Assembly: GCF_022760855.1 (NCBI RefSeq)
Contig: NZ_JAKTNR010000002.1
Location: 62,001-126,000 of the forward strand
Direction of reading: 5' to 3'
Origin: Thermus albus
GTDB taxonomy: Bacteria; Deinococcota; Deinococci; Deinococcales; Thermaceae
Length of the DNA: 64,000 nt
Each line of letters starts with the position of its first letter. Position 1 is the stretch's first letter. Both the position numbers and the translations under genes were made by a program. Of the stretch, positions 42,081 to 51,060 are shown piece after piece. The notes under the pieces were generated by a model. The model did not search any database, was not told where the DNA came from, and saw only the letters and a program-made list of their open reading frames with translations.

Positions 42081-43271
42081 ATGCAAGAGGTCTACATCAT
42101 CTCCGCGGTGCGCACCCCCATAGGCCGGTTTGGGGGGGCGCTGAAGGACGTGAGCCCAGTGGAGCTAGGGGCCCATGCCATGGGGGCGGCCCTGGACCGG
42201 GCGGGGGTGGAGGGGAAGGCCTTGGACCTCTACGTCTTCGGCAACGTGCTGAGAGCCGGCCATGGGCAGCTCCTTCCCCGGCAGGCGGCCCTTAAGGCCG
42301 GTATCCCCAAGGAGGTGGACGGGTACCAGGTGGACATGGTCTGCGCCTCGGGGATGATGGCGGTGATGAACGCGGTCCAGTTCCTGAGGACGGGGGAGGC
42401 CCACCTGGTCTTGGCCGGGGGGATGGAGTCCATGAGCCAGGCGGGGTTTTACCTCTCCCATAGGGCGAGGTGGGGGTACAAGTTCCTCATGGGGGCGCCG
42501 GAAGGCCTTCAGGATATCCTCCTCAGGGACGGCCTATCGGACCCCTTCAGCGGGGAGGCCATGGGGGAGCAGGCGGAAAGGCTGGCCCAGGACTACGGGG
42601 TAACCCGGGAGGAGGTGGACGAGGCCGCCTACCTCTCCCACCAAAGGGCGGCGGAGGCCACGGAGAAGGGGTGGTTTGCCCAGGAGATCGCCCCCATGGA
42701 GCTTCCCGGGAAGAAGGGCCCGGTGGTGGTGGAGAAGGATGAGGGCATCCGCCCCGAGACCACCTTGGAGTCTTTGGCCTCCCTGAGGCCCGCCTTCCGC
42801 AAGGATGGGGTCCTCACTGCGGGCAACAGTAGCCAGATCTCCGACGGGGCCGCGGCCCTCCTTTTGGCCTCGGAGGAGGCGGTGAAGGCCCATGGCCTAA
42901 AGCCCCTGGCCCGGGTCCTGGGGGGAGCCTGGGCGGCGGGGGAGGCCTGGCGCTTCCCCGAGGCGCCCATCCCTGCGGTGAAGCGGCTTCTGGACCGGCT
43001 GGGGATGCGCCTAGAGGACTTCGGCCTCTTTGAGAACAACGAGGCCTTTGCTCTCAACAACGTCCTTTTCCATCGGCTTCTTAAGGTACCCTACGAGCGC
43101 CTTAACGTCTTCGGGGGGGCGGTGGCCCTGGGGCATCCCATCGGGGCCAGCGGGGCCAGGATTCTGGTCACCCTTCTGAACGCCCTTAGGGCAAGAGGGG
43201 AGGAAAGGGGCCTGGCGGCCATCTGCCATGGCACCGGGGGGTCCACGGCCTTGGCGGTGGAGTTGGTCTAG
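42081..43271 (+). CDS. Acetyl-CoA acetyltransferase (thiolase)
   Basis: 396 residues. EVYIISAVRTPIGRFGGALKDV at the start, nucleophilic cysteine in DMVCASGMMAVMNA (~residue 90), NEAFALN, GGAVALGHPIGASGARI and ICHGTGGSTALAVELV give all thiolase motifs. It forms or cleaves acetoacetyl-CoA. Its stop shares the bases CTAG with the stop of the convergent DUF503 gene. Confidence 0.95.
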   Translation: MQEVYIISAVRTPIGRFGGALKDVSPVELGAHAMGAALDRAGVEGKALDLYVFGNVLRAGHGQLLPRQAALKAGIPKEVDGYQVDMVCASGMMAVMNAVQFLRTGEAHLVLAGGMESMSQAGFYLSHRARWGYKFLMGAPEGLQDILLRDGLSDPFSGEAMGEQAERLAQDYGVTREEVDEAAYLSHQRAAEATEKGWFAQEIAPMELPGKKGPVVVEKDEGIRPETTLESLASLRPAFRKDGVLTAGNSSQISDGAAALLLASEEAVKAHGLKPLARVLGGAWAAGEAWRFPEAPIPAVKRLLDRLGMRLEDFGLFENNEAFALNNVLFHRLLKVPYERLNVFGGAVALGHPIGASGARILVTLLNALRARGEERGLAAICHGTGGSTALAVELV

Positions 43272-43576
43272 ACCAGGCCGTCCAGGTCAAAGGCCTCGAG
43301 GCGAAACTCCTCCAAGGCCACCCGGAAGGCCCCCTGGTAGGCGAGGAAGCGGGCCGCTTCCCGCAAGGTTTCCTCCACCCAGGCGGGGTCGTTGCCCAGG
43401 AGGCTTAGGCCCACCACCTCAAACCCCCAGGCGTCCAGGCCGTATAGCCTTGCGGCGCTCACGGGGAAGCGGGCCTTGACCCGTTCCAGGACGGGCTTGA
43501 TAAGGGCGCGCTTTTCCTTGAGGCTACGGGCTTTGGTCTCCAGCCTTGCGGTGTAGAGGCCCAGGTAAGCTTTCAT
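43268..43576 (-). CDS. DUF503 (YlxP-like) protein
   Basis: 102 residues from the ATG at 43576 (MKAYLGLYTARLETKARSLKEKRALIKPVLERVKARFPVS). The SLKEKR motif and the compact ferredoxin-like fold are typical of DUF503. Homologues lie in ribosome-maturation operons in some bacteria, but here it stands alone. The longer frame to 43705 is not supported. Confidence 0.88.
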   Translation of the reverse strand: MKAYLGLYTARLETKARSLKEKRALIKPVLERVKARFPVSAARLYGLDAWGFEVVGLSLLGNDPAWVEETLREAARFLAYQGAFRVALEEFRLEAFDLDGLV

Positions 43577-43867
43577 GGCAAGGACGCCGCCAGCGTCAAG
43601 GATAGTTTGCAATGGACCGGGCTTTGGCGCAACCATAACCCTTCCTCTTTTGCCGCGATGGCTTCCACCTGGCGGTAAAGGACAGGTAGGGCTTGGCGGC
43701 GTCACCCATGGGGAGGAGGCGGGTTTGGTTGTGGGATGCCCGCAATACGAGGCCGCTTTCCCCTACCCGGTTCTCCCCGAGCCAAGGGCCTCGAGGCGCC
43801 GCACGCCGCGGCGGCCCACTTGGGCGGGGACCTCTTAGCCCAAGACCTCTTGGGCTAAGAGGCCATC
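43577..43867 (-). pseudogene. Gap with possible transposase remnant and long palindrome
   Basis: Between DUF503 and bamA there is no intact gene. On the minus strand from ~43800 to 43596 a frame reads ...ENRVGESGLVLRASHNQTRLLP... and later FTARWKPSRQKRKG, which resembles the LVIRASH-(N/D)-R region of IS4-type transposases, though it is short and lacks a DDE set. This is a weak pattern match only. Confidence 0.3.
43831..43862 (-). terminator. 14-bp inverted repeat downstream of bamA
   Basis: Perfect arms CCTCTTAGCCCAAG and its complement around a four-base loop, five bases after the bamA stop. No U-tract. It is probably a terminator or RNA-stabilising hairpin for bamA; it could also be an end of a lost mobile element. 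Confidence 0.5.
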
Positions 43868-46333
43868 CTAGAACATGGGCCCGATGCGGAAGTGGAGCCG
43901 GCCCGTGGGGCTTTCTGGGCTGAAGGCGTAGTCCAGGCGCAAGGAGGGAAGGAGGGCCCCAAACAGGTCCAGGTCCAGCTGGAAGCCTAGGCCTGCCCCC
44001 CACTTCACCCCGCCGGTGTTGTCGGCAAGGCCCAGGTCGGTGAAAAGGATGCCGTAGAGGTTGGTCCCCCCCTGGGGGGAGAGGCGGAAGTCGTAGCGGT
44101 ACTCCACGCTCCCCGTGGCGAAGGAAAGCCCCCCATATTTGCGGTCCTCGTAGCCCCTTAGGAGGAAGGCCTCGGCCCCACCTCCGGAGAGGAAGAACCG
44201 TTCCCCCTCTGGGGGGAAGCCAAACAGGGTGCCCGCGGAGAGGCGGAAGGCCAGGGCCTGGCGTTTTTCCTCGTCCAAGGGCAGGTAGGTTTTGCCCGTG
44301 GCCACCAGGGGCACGAAGAAGCTCCGCCCCCCCGTGTCGGGGAAGGAAAGGCCTAAACCGGTGCTGAGGCCCGCCTCGTAGCCTTGGGTACGGAAGCGGG
44401 GGTTGTCCACCTCGGTGTAGGTGAGGCCGGTGTCCAGCCTCAGGGTCCAGCCGGGGGTAGGGAGGAGGCTTTGCGCCTGGCCCAGATCCCTGTAGTTCGT
44501 GCCGTCGCAGTACTTGGGGTCGCCGGGGTCGCTGACCGCGGGGTCGCAAGGGGCCTTGGGGTCATAGACCTCCAGGGCATACGCCGAGCGCCTCAAGGAA
44601 AGCCCCAAGGAGAGGCGCAGGTTCTCCAGGTCCTTGGAGAAGGGGCGGGAGAGGGAGAACCCACCCCCACTGCGCCTTTCCGTGTACTCCCATTTTGTGT
44701 CTGTGCTCCCGTCCAAGAGCTTGTTGTTGCCGATAGGGGTGGAGAAGAGGCTAAAGGAGAGGCTGGTGCGCACCTCCTTGAGGTCCAAATACTCCAGGTA
44801 GAGCCAGGGGATGGTGTAGCTTAAGGAGAAGGAGAGGTTGTCCTTGGCGTCGTTTTGCACGAAGGCCAGGTCCACCCCCACCTGGTGGGCCAGGCCGAAG
44901 AGGTTGGTCTCCTTGAAGGAAACGCTTCCCGACCAGCCCTCCAGGGAGCTCCAGCCCAAGGCGGGCTGGAAGAGCCCGGTGCGGGCCTCCTTCAGGGAGA
45001 GGACCACCAGCACCTGGTCCTCCTTTTCCCCCGGGGCCAGCCGCACCCCGGGCGGCTCGGAGAGAAGCCCCGTGGCCATGAGCCGGGCGATGGCCTGGCG
45101 CAGGGCAGGGACGCTGAAGAGGCTTCCCGGCTTGGGCAGCTCCCTTAGGATCACCTCCTCCTGGGTGCGGTGCTCCCCTTGCCACTCCAGGCGGTAGCCC
45201 CCGATCTTGAGCTCCAGCACCTGGAGGCGGAAGACCCCTTCCTGGAAGCCATAGCGCACGTCGGCCACCTCATACCCCTTTTCCTGGTAATAGGTGGCGA
45301 TGCGCCTGGCATCCTCCTGGGCCAGGGCGGGGGTGTAGACCTCCCCGGGCTTGAGCCGGAGAAGGCCGAGAAGGGTTTCCGCGGGGAAGGCGGTGTTGCC
45401 GGTGATCTCCACCCGTTCTATGGCCCCGCCCTCGGGCCCCGCCTGGAGCCGTACCACCACCCCCTCCCCTTCCGGCTCCAGGCTGAAGTTCACCACCCGG
45501 GAAAGTTTTTTGGAAAGGGCCTGCACCCCTTCCAGGAGGAGGTCGTAGCGCAGGTAATCCCCTTCCTTGAGGGGAAAGCCGGTGAGGTCCAGGCCATCGC
45601 CCTCCAGGCGCACCACCTTTAGCTCCTGCACGGCCACGGTGAGGACCCCTTCCTCCAGCCGGCTCGCCTGAGGGTCGGGGCCGCTAAAGCGATACCCCGC
45701 CCGCTCGTAGCGGGCGGCCAGGGCCCTAAGGGCCTCCTGGTACTTGGCGAAGTCAAAGGGGCCCTTTAGGGCTTCCAAGGGCTTTAGGAGCTCGGCCTGG
45801 GGGAGGAGGCTTGCCCCTTCCAGGCGCACCTCCTTCACCTCCGGGGTTTCCTGGACCCGGAAGGTGAGGAGGATCTTACCCCCTTGTTCCTTGGCCTCCG
45901 TCTCCACCTGGGGGGCGAAGGGGAAGCCATTTTGCCGATAAGCTTGGGAAAGGGCTTTGGCGGCGTCTTGGGCCCTAAGCGGGTTATAGGTGGCCTCCGG
46001 GCCGATGGCGAAGTTCTGCTCCAGAAAGCGCAGGAGGGCCTCCTGGGGGAAGGCCTGGCCCTCCACCCTCACCTGGGCGATGGGGGGGTAGGGGGTGAGG
46101 ATCACCTTGAGGACGTCCCCTTTCAGCTCCACCTCCACCCTTTGGAAGTAGCCGGTGGCCAGGATGGCCTTTTTGGCCTCCTCGAGGTCCCCAGGCTCAT
46201 CCCCCACGCCAAAGGGCAGGGCGGCCCGGGCTAGGGCCTGGAGAACGGGGTCCCCTCCTTCCACCACCACCTCCCGGATGGGGGCGGCCAGGGCCATCAG
46301 GCCCAAGAGGGCCAAGGCAAGAAGCCGTTTCAT
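43868..46333 (-). CDS. bamA: Outer membrane assembly factor BamA (Omp85)
   Basis: 821 residues from the ATG at 46333. A signal peptide (MKRLLALALLGLMALAAP) is followed by several POTRA repeats (for example VVEGGDPVLQALARAALPFGVGDEPG, RVEGQAFPQEALLRFLEQ, VEITGNTAFPAETLLGLLRLKPGEVYTP), then a 16-strand barrel with LLRGYEDRKYGG (the loop-6 LRGY lock, about residue 724) and a C-terminal aromatic end (RIGPMF). It inserts beta-barrel proteins into the outer membrane. The promoter TAAGCT at 46341-46346 gives a leaderless start. Confidence 0.94.
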   Translation of the reverse strand: MKRLLALALLGLMALAAPIREVVVEGGDPVLQALARAALPFGVGDEPGDLEEAKKAILATGYFQRVEVELKGDVLKVILTPYPPIAQVRVEGQAFPQEALLRFLEQNFAIGPEATYNPLRAQDAAKALSQAYRQNGFPFAPQVETEAKEQGGKILLTFRVQETPEVKEVRLEGASLLPQAELLKPLEALKGPFDFAKYQEALRALAARYERAGYRFSGPDPQASRLEEGVLTVAVQELKVVRLEGDGLDLTGFPLKEGDYLRYDLLLEGVQALSKKLSRVVNFSLEPEGEGVVVRLQAGPEGGAIERVEITGNTAFPAETLLGLLRLKPGEVYTPALAQEDARRIATYYQEKGYEVADVRYGFQEGVFRLQVLELKIGGYRLEWQGEHRTQEEVILRELPKPGSLFSVPALRQAIARLMATGLLSEPPGVRLAPGEKEDQVLVVLSLKEARTGLFQPALGWSSLEGWSGSVSFKETNLFGLAHQVGVDLAFVQNDAKDNLSFSLSYTIPWLYLEYLDLKEVRTSLSFSLFSTPIGNNKLLDGSTDTKWEYTERRSGGGFSLSRPFSKDLENLRLSLGLSLRRSAYALEVYDPKAPCDPAVSDPGDPKYCDGTNYRDLGQAQSLLPTPGWTLRLDTGLTYTEVDNPRFRTQGYEAGLSTGLGLSFPDTGGRSFFVPLVATGKTYLPLDEEKRQALAFRLSAGTLFGFPPEGERFFLSGGGAEAFLLRGYEDRKYGGLSFATGSVEYRYDFRLSPQGGTNLYGILFTDLGLADNTGGVKWGAGLGFQLDLDLFGALLPSLRLDYAFSPESPTGRLHFRIGPMF

Positions 46334-46340
46334 GGGCGAG

Positions 46341-46380
46341 AGCTTACCAAAAGCCGGTGAAGGGGGCGTGAGAGTAGAAT
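46341..46380. promoter_or_regulatory. Divergent -10 boxes of bamA and punA
   Basis: Minus strand TAAGCT (46341-46346), seven bases before the bamA ATG at 46333. Plus strand TAGAAT (46375-46380), seven bases before the ATG at 46388. Only 54 bases separate the two start codons, so both mRNAs should be leaderless with overlapping polymerase footprints. Confidence 0.5.
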
Positions 46381-46387
46381 GTTCGCC

Positions 46388-47206
46388 ATGGAGGTCTACG
46401 AGAAGATCCAGGAGGCGGTGGCCTCCATCCGCTCCAAGACCGATTTTCTTCCCGAGGTGGGCATCGTCCTGGGTTCGGGGCTTGGCCCCTTGGCGGAGGA
46501 GGTGGCCAAGGAGGCGGAGATCCCCTACGGGGAGATTCCCCATTTTCCCCTTTCCACCGCTCCCGGGCATGCGGGCCGGCTCATCCTGGGGGAGCTAGAG
46601 GGCAAGCGGGTTCTGGTCTACCAGGGCCGGGTCCACTACTACGAGGGCTATAGCGCGGAAGAGGTGGTCTTCCCCGTGCGGGTGGGGTATTTCCTGGGGG
46701 CCAAGACCTTTATCCTCACCTCCGCGGCTGGGGGTCTAAACCCCAGGTTCCAGGCGGGGGGGATCATGCTCCACCTGGACTACTTGAACCCAAGCGGGGT
46801 AAACCCCCTAAGGGGGAAAAACGACGAGCGCTTAGGGCCGCGCTTTCCCGTGATGTTTGACGCCTACGATCCTGGCCTCTTGGAGCTGGCCCGCAAGGTG
46901 GCCAGGAAACAGGACCTGCACCTTTATGAAGGGGTCTACGCCTGGTTTTTGGGGCCCAGCTTCGCCAGCCGGGCCGAGCTCAGGATGCTCAGGGAACTTG
47001 GGGCCGACGCCATCGGCATGTCCACGGTGCCCGAGGTCATCGCCCTAAGGCACCTGGGGGCCAGGGTCTTGGGCCTTTCCACCATCACCGACATGGCGGT
47101 GCCGGAAAGGGAGCACCACGCCAGCGAGGAGGAGGTCCTGGCGGTGGCGGCCAGGACCGGGCCCATCTTCCGCCGCTTTGTGCGGGGCATTCTGGCCGAG
47201 CTTTAG
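46388..47206 (+). CDS. punA: Purine-nucleoside phosphorylase
   Basis: 272 residues from the ATG at 46388; the in-frame ATG at 46379 overlaps the -10 box and is less likely. VGIVLGSGLGPLAEEV, ERGTAPGHAG-like STAPGHAGRLILGELEG, VLVYQGRVHYYEGYSAEEV, TSAAGGLN, and MSTVPEVIALRHLGARVLGLSTITDMA follow the trimeric PNP family. It splits purine nucleosides with phosphate. Three bases separate it from the YggS gene. Confidence 0.95.
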   Translation: MEVYEKIQEAVASIRSKTDFLPEVGIVLGSGLGPLAEEVAKEAEIPYGEIPHFPLSTAPGHAGRLILGELEGKRVLVYQGRVHYYEGYSAEEVVFPVRVGYFLGAKTFILTSAAGGLNPRFQAGGIMLHLDYLNPSGVNPLRGKNDERLGPRFPVMFDAYDPGLLELARKVARKQDLHLYEGVYAWFLGPSFASRAELRMLRELGADAIGMSTVPEVIALRHLGARVLGLSTITDMAVPEREHHASEEEVLAVAARTGPIFRRFVRGILAEL

Positions 47207-47209
47207 GCC

Positions 47210-47848
47210 ATGGGGCTTCCTCAGGTGCTGGAAAGCATAGCGGCCGCCTGCCGCCGCGCGGGGCGGGACCCCAAAGGGGTGCGCCTGGTGGCGGTGACCA
47301 AGGGGAGGAGCCCGGAGGAGATAAGGGAAAAGGTCCTGCGCTACGGCTCCTTTCCCTTGGGGGAAAGCCGGGTCCAGGAGGCCCTTAGCAAGATGGAACT
47401 CCTGGTGGAAGCCGAGTGGCACCTCATAGGCCCCCTGCAGCGCAACAAGGCCAGGTTCGCCCCCCGGTTTGCCCTCATCCACTCCTTGGATTCCCTGCGC
47501 CTGGCGGAGGCCTTGGAGCGGGTGGGGGAGAAGGTGGGGATGAGGCTTAGGGTCCTGGTGGAGGTGAACCTGGGCCGGGAACCCCAGAAGCACGGGTTTT
47601 TGGAGGAAGAGCTTCCCGAGGCTCTGGCCCGCATCCGGGAGATGGAGCACCTTTCGGTCTTGGGCCTCATGACCGTGCCCCCCATGGGCCCCGAGGCCGT
47701 GGTGCGCCCTATCTTCCGCCGGCTTTCGGAGCTCGCCGACCGCTATGGCCTTCCCGAGCGCTCCATGGGCATGTCCGAGGACTTTCCCATCGCCGTGGAG
47801 GAGGGGGCCACCCTGGTTAGGGTGGGCCGGGCCCTTTTTGTAGACTAA
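47210..47848 (+). CDS. YggS-family PLP homeostasis protein
   Basis: 212 residues. RLVAVTKGRSPEEI carries the PLP lysine (K31), then EWHLIGPLQRNKAR, VEVNLGREPQKHGF, MTVPP and SMGMSEDFPIAVEEGATLVRVGRALF are all standard. The typical H-I-G-x-L-Q is HLIGPLQ here. It binds PLP and affects its balance. It lies beside divIVA, as in the division clusters of other bacteria. Confidence 0.93.
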   Translation: MGLPQVLESIAAACRRAGRDPKGVRLVAVTKGRSPEEIREKVLRYGSFPLGESRVQEALSKMELLVEAEWHLIGPLQRNKARFAPRFALIHSLDSLRLAEALERVGEKVGMRLRVLVEVNLGREPQKHGFLEEELPEALARIREMEHLSVLGLMTVPPMGPEAVVRPIFRRLSELADRYGLPERSMGMSEDFPIAVEEGATLVRVGRALFVD

Positions 47849-47855
47849 AAGGCGC

Positions 47856-48308
47856 ATGGACCTAACTCCCTTGGACATTCGCTACCAGGAGTTCCCCACC
47901 GGGCTTCGGGGCTACCAGAAGGAGGCGGTCAGGGCCTACCTGGCCCAGGTGGCCGAGGTCCTGGAAGGCCTCGTCCGGGAGAACGAGGACCTTAGAAACC
48001 AGGTAAGGGCCCTTGAAGAGGAAAACGCCCGCTTGAAGGAGGCGGAAGGGGAGCTGAAGCGGGCGGTGGTGGCGGCGGAGCGCATCGCCCGCGAGCTCAA
48101 GGCCCAAGCGGAACGGGAGGCGGAGCTCATCAGGAAGGAGGCCCTGGCGGCCAAGGACCAGGTGCTAAGGGAAGCGGCGGAGGAGCTTAAGCGCCTCAAG
48201 GCGGAGACGGAGCGGGCCAAGCAGGAGAAGGCCCTCTTCCTGGCCCAGTTCAGGGCCCTTTTGCAGGGGTACCTGGACTCCCTAAAGCGCTTGGAGGAAG
48301 ACTCTTGA
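47856..48308 (+). CDS. divIVA: DivIVA-domain protein
   Basis: 150 residues. N-terminal LTPLDIRYQEFPTGLRGYQKEAVRAYLAQV is the DivIVA membrane-curvature domain. The rest is a long coiled coil (EDLRNQVRALEEENARLKEAEGELKRAV onward). It marks poles or septa and recruits envelope proteins. The stop lies inside the 3' end of the convergent ydcF-like gene (59-base overlap). Confidence 0.9.
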   Translation: MDLTPLDIRYQEFPTGLRGYQKEAVRAYLAQVAEVLEGLVRENEDLRNQVRALEEENARLKEAEGELKRAVVAAERIARELKAQAEREAELIRKEALAAKDQVLREAAEELKRLKAETERAKQEKALFLAQFRALLQGYLDSLKRLEEDS

Positions 48309-48846
48309 GGCCGTGTCCTCCGGGCAAGGGCCTTAGGCCCAGGTAAAGCCAAAAGCGAAAGAGGGCTTCCCGCAGCCAGTAGGATAGCGGGTATTGCCCG
48401 GGAACCGGGTAGCCCTCCGCCCGCAGGCCCAGGAGCCGGACCAGGAAGAGGGCCCGGGGCAGGTGGGGGGCGTCGGTGACCACAAGGATGCGTCCGGATA
48501 GGTGGGGCTTGAGGAAAAGGAGGTTCTCGTAGGTGTTTTGGCTTTCTTCCTCGCAAAGCAGGGCCTCAGCTGGCACGCCCCTCTCCCGCAGGTAGCGGCA
48601 ACCCACCTCTCCTTCGCTGTAACGGTCCCCTGGGGCCTTGCCTCCCGCCACCGCCACCTTGGGGGCCAGGCCCTTTTGGTATAGGGATAAGGCGGCCTCG
48701 AGGCGCCTTTCCAGGATGGGGGAAGGCCTCCCCCCATACTGGGCGGCTCCCAGGACCACGATCCAGTCGTAACCCCCTTCCCTAGGGCCCGGCGGTGGCG
48801 GAAGGGAGGCGGCGAGGACAAGGAGGAAAAGAAAGGCCCAACGCAC
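48250..48846 (-). CDS. YdcF-like DUF218 membrane-anchored protein
   Basis: 198 residues from the GTG at 48846 (VRWAFLFLLVLAASLPPP). The N-terminal signal/anchor is followed by YDWIVVLGAAQYGGRPSPILERRLEAAL, ESQNTYENLLFLKPHL and ILVVTDAPHLPRALFLVRLLGL, which match the DUF218 fold. Homologues (SanA, ElyC) act in envelope maintenance. The C-terminal ~20 residues are read antisense to divIVA and look non-conserved. The start is uncertain. Confidence 0.85.
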   Translation of the reverse strand: MRWAFLFLLVLAASLPPPPGPREGGYDWIVVLGAAQYGGRPSPILERRLEAALSLYQKGLAPKVAVAGGKAPGDRYSEGEVGCRYLRERGVPAEALLCEEESQNTYENLLFLKPHLSGRILVVTDAPHLPRALFLVRLLGLRAEGYPVPGQYPLSYWLREALFRFWLYLGLRPLPGGHGLKSLPPSALGSPGTPAKGP

Positions 48847-48901
48847 CTCCCTCAGGCTACCGGGTTTTGGGCCTTGGGGACACGGGGCCTTTCCTCTTTG
48901 G

Positions 48902-48907
48902 TATACT
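48902..48907 (+). promoter_or_regulatory. -10 box of hflX
   Basis: TATACT ends nine bases before the TTG start at 48917. Confidence 0.5.
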
Positions 48908-48916
48908 GAAGGTGCA

Positions 48917-50575
48917 TTGGAGAAGATCTTCGGCAAGACGGAAGGGCTCAAGAAGAGCGAGCTCAAGAGGCTTTCCAACCTGTACCGCAGGCGGATACCC
49001 AAGGAAAAGGTCCTCACCCCCGAGCTGGCCCAGGCCCTGGCTGGGCTTTCCCAGGAGATCAAGAGGCCCATCAGCCTTCTTTTGGACCGGGAGGGCCGGG
49101 TGGTGCGGGTGGGGGTGGGGGATGCCAAGGACCTGCCCATCCCCGAGGGGGCCAAGGGGGAGAGGCGGCTATCGGGCTTCCGCCTCCTCCACACCCACCT
49201 GGCCAAGGGAGGGCTTTCCCGCCCGGACCTTACCGTGCTCTTTCTAAACCGGCTGGATAGCCTGGCGGCCCTGGAGGTGGAAGACGCCAGGCCCACCACC
49301 TTGCACCTGGCCTTCCTGGCCCCGCCCCGCTCCCAGGAGGAGGACTGGCGCATCCTGCCCCCCAGGCCCTACTTCCAGTACCTGGAGTTTGACCATCTGA
49401 AGGAGGTGGAGGCCCTGGAGGAGGAGCTTTCCCGCCAGGCCCGGGTGCGGGAGCTGGAGGATGGAAGCGGGGAGCGGGCCATCCTGGTGGGCATAGACCG
49501 GGGGGAGGGCCCCGAGGCGGAGGCCTACCTTTCCGAGCTGGCGGAGCTCACCCGCACCGCGGGGGGGGTGCCGGTGAAGAAGGTGCTGGTCTACCGTCCC
49601 CACCTGGACCCCCGGTATTTGGTGGGGCTAGGGAAGCTGGAGGAGCTAAAAAGCCTGGCTTACCACGAGAACGCCTCCACCCTCATCTTTGGCCTGGAGC
49701 TCACCCCTGCCCAGGCCCGTGAGATTGAGAAGGCCACGGGGCTTAAGGTCCTGGACCGTACCCAGCTCATCCTGGACATCTTTGCCCTGCACGCCAAAAC
49801 CCCCGAGGCCAAGGCCCAGGTGGAGCTGGCCCAGCTAAGGTACCTCCTCCCCCGCCTGGTGGGGAAGGGCAAGGAGCTGAGCCGCTTAGGGGGTGGGATC
49901 GGCACCCGGGGCCCCGGGGAGACCAAGCTGGAGGTGGACCGGAGGAGGCTCCAGGAGCGGATCACCCACCTGAGCCACAAGCTCCAGGAGTACACCCGGC
50001 GCCGGGAGGAGGCGAGGAGGCAAAGGAAGCGCCGGGGGGTGCCCCTGGTGGCCGTGGTGGGCTATACCAACGCCGGCAAGACCACCCTCCTCCAGGCCCT
50101 GGCCCGGGGCGGGGAGCCAGGGGAGGACAAGCTCTTCGCCACCCTTAGGCCCCTTACCCGCAGGGGCTTCCTGCCGGGGGTGGGGGAGGTGCTCTTCACC
50201 GACACCGTGGGCTTCATCCGCCAGATGCCCAAGGAGCTCCTCACCGCCTTCCGGGCCACCCTCGAGGAGGTAAGGGAAGCGGACCTTCTGGTCCATGTCC
50301 TGGATGCCTCGGAGGAGGGGGCCTTGGCCCGGTACCGGGTGGTGGAGGAGCTCTTGGCGGAGCTCGGGGTGGAGGCCCCTAGGGTTTTGGCCCTCTCCAA
50401 GGCGGACCGGGCAGCCCCCTACGACCTCTTCTACTTGCGGGAAAGGCTGGGCGGGATTCCCGTTTCCGCCCTGAAGGGCACGGGGCTTTTGCAGCTGAAA
50501 GAGGCCCTGGCCGAGGGCCTTCTGAAGGTGGGCGTGCGGCCCCAGGCCTGGGCCCAGGCCCCTCAGTACACGTAA
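48917..50575 (+). CDS. hflX: Ribosome-associated GTPase HflX, long form
   Basis: 552 residues from a TTG start with AAGGTG upstream. Residues 1-~180 are an extension ([30 protein letters not shown]) beyond the ~420-residue standard HflX. Then comes the N-terminal HflX domain ([48 protein letters not shown] at 326-339) and the G domain with GYTNAGKTT (382-390), DTVGFIR and SKAD as G4. HflX splits stalled 70S ribosomes after heat stress, fitting a thermophile. Its stop overlaps acylphosphatase by 13 bases. Confidence 0.95.
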   Translation: MEKIFGKTEGLKKSELKRLSNLYRRRIPKEKVLTPELAQALAGLSQEIKRPISLLLDREGRVVRVGVGDAKDLPIPEGAKGERRLSGFRLLHTHLAKGGLSRPDLTVLFLNRLDSLAALEVEDARPTTLHLAFLAPPRSQEEDWRILPPRPYFQYLEFDHLKEVEALEEELSRQARVRELEDGSGERAILVGIDRGEGPEAEAYLSELAELTRTAGGVPVKKVLVYRPHLDPRYLVGLGKLEELKSLAYHENASTLIFGLELTPAQAREIEKATGLKVLDRTQLILDIFALHAKTPEAKAQVELAQLRYLLPRLVGKGKELSRLGGGIGTRGPGETKLEVDRRRLQERITHLSHKLQEYTRRREEARRQRKRRGVPLVAVVGYTNAGKTTLLQALARGGEPGEDKLFATLRPLTRRGFLPGVGEVLFTDTVGFIRQMPKELLTAFRATLEEVREADLLVHVLDASEEGALARYRVVEELLAELGVEAPRVLALSKADRAAPYDLFYLRERLGGIPVSALKGTGLLQLKEALAEGLLKVGVRPQAWAQAPQYT

Positions 50576-50829
50576 AAGCCCTTAAGGCCGGTTTCCTCGG
50601 CCCACCCTACCTCCACCTCCTCCACCCGAGCCAAGCGGGGGCCTTGCTTCAGGTGGTGGAGGAAGGCGAGGAGGTCCTCCTTAGGGCCTTCCGCCACCAC
50701 CTCCACCCGGCCGTCGGGGAGGTTTTCCGCGTAACCGGAAAGGCCCAGCTCCAAGGCCTTCTTCTGGGCGAAGGCCCGGTACCCCACCCCCTGTACCCTG
50801 CCCTTCACCAAGGCTACCAGACGCGGCAT
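50563..50829 (-). CDS. acyP: Acylphosphatase
   Basis: 88 residues from the ATG at 50829. [11 protein letters not shown] contains the phosphate-binding loop with Arg18, and [14 protein letters not shown] holds the catalytic Asn36. It hydrolyses acyl phosphates. A GATAAT -10 (50836-50841) sits six bases upstream, so the mRNA is probably leaderless. Confidence 0.95.
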   Translation of the reverse strand: MPRLVALVKGRVQGVGYRAFAQKKALELGLSGYAENLPDGRVEVVAEGPKEDLLAFLHHLKQGPRLARVEEVEVGWAEETGLKGFYVY

Positions 50830-50841
50830 GCGTCCATTATC

Positions 50842-51047
50842 CCCCAAGGTTTACCCGCCGGATCCCGTCCGCGCACCCGGATGGGGAGGAAGGCCTGGCC
50901 GGGGCCAGGGGGTGGCCCCCCACTAGAGGGCGCTCCGTGGGTGCCGGAGAGCGTGGCCTAAGGAGGGGATGCCCCCGGGTCCCCCACCTTGGCGAACCGT
51001 ATTGGGGTGGTTTAAGGGGTTGCCACGAGGTTTTCATCTCCCTTCTC
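50842..51047. other. 206-base GC-rich gap with hairpins, no gene recognised
   Basis: No frame with coding signs is present. Several stems can form, such as GGGGGTGGCCCCCC and CGCTCC with GGAGAGCG (50929-50955 region). I checked by eye for SRP RNA, RNase P RNA and common riboswitch consensus blocks and saw none. It could be the leader or promoter area of tamB or an unknown structured RNA. Confidence 0.4.
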
Positions 51048-51053
51048 TATGCT
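51048..51053 (+). promoter_or_regulatory. -10 box of tamB
   Basis: TATGCT seven bases before the ATG at 51061. The earlier in-frame ATG at 51049 lies inside this box, so the later start is preferred. Confidence 0.45.
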
Positions 51054-51060
51054 AAGGGGG

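Noticed and set aside
42012-42086. Longer start of the ComZ-like gene at 42086
   Set aside because: The added residues are not pilin-like and run through the divergent thiolase promoter; MRKGIATPIVLIVLL at 42011 is the natural start.
43868-44549. Minus-strand 317-codon frame inside bamA
   Set aside because: Its part inside bamA is a shadow with low-complexity Pro/Gly/Arg sequence; only its tail beyond bamA (43596-43800) was kept as a weak transposase-like remnant.
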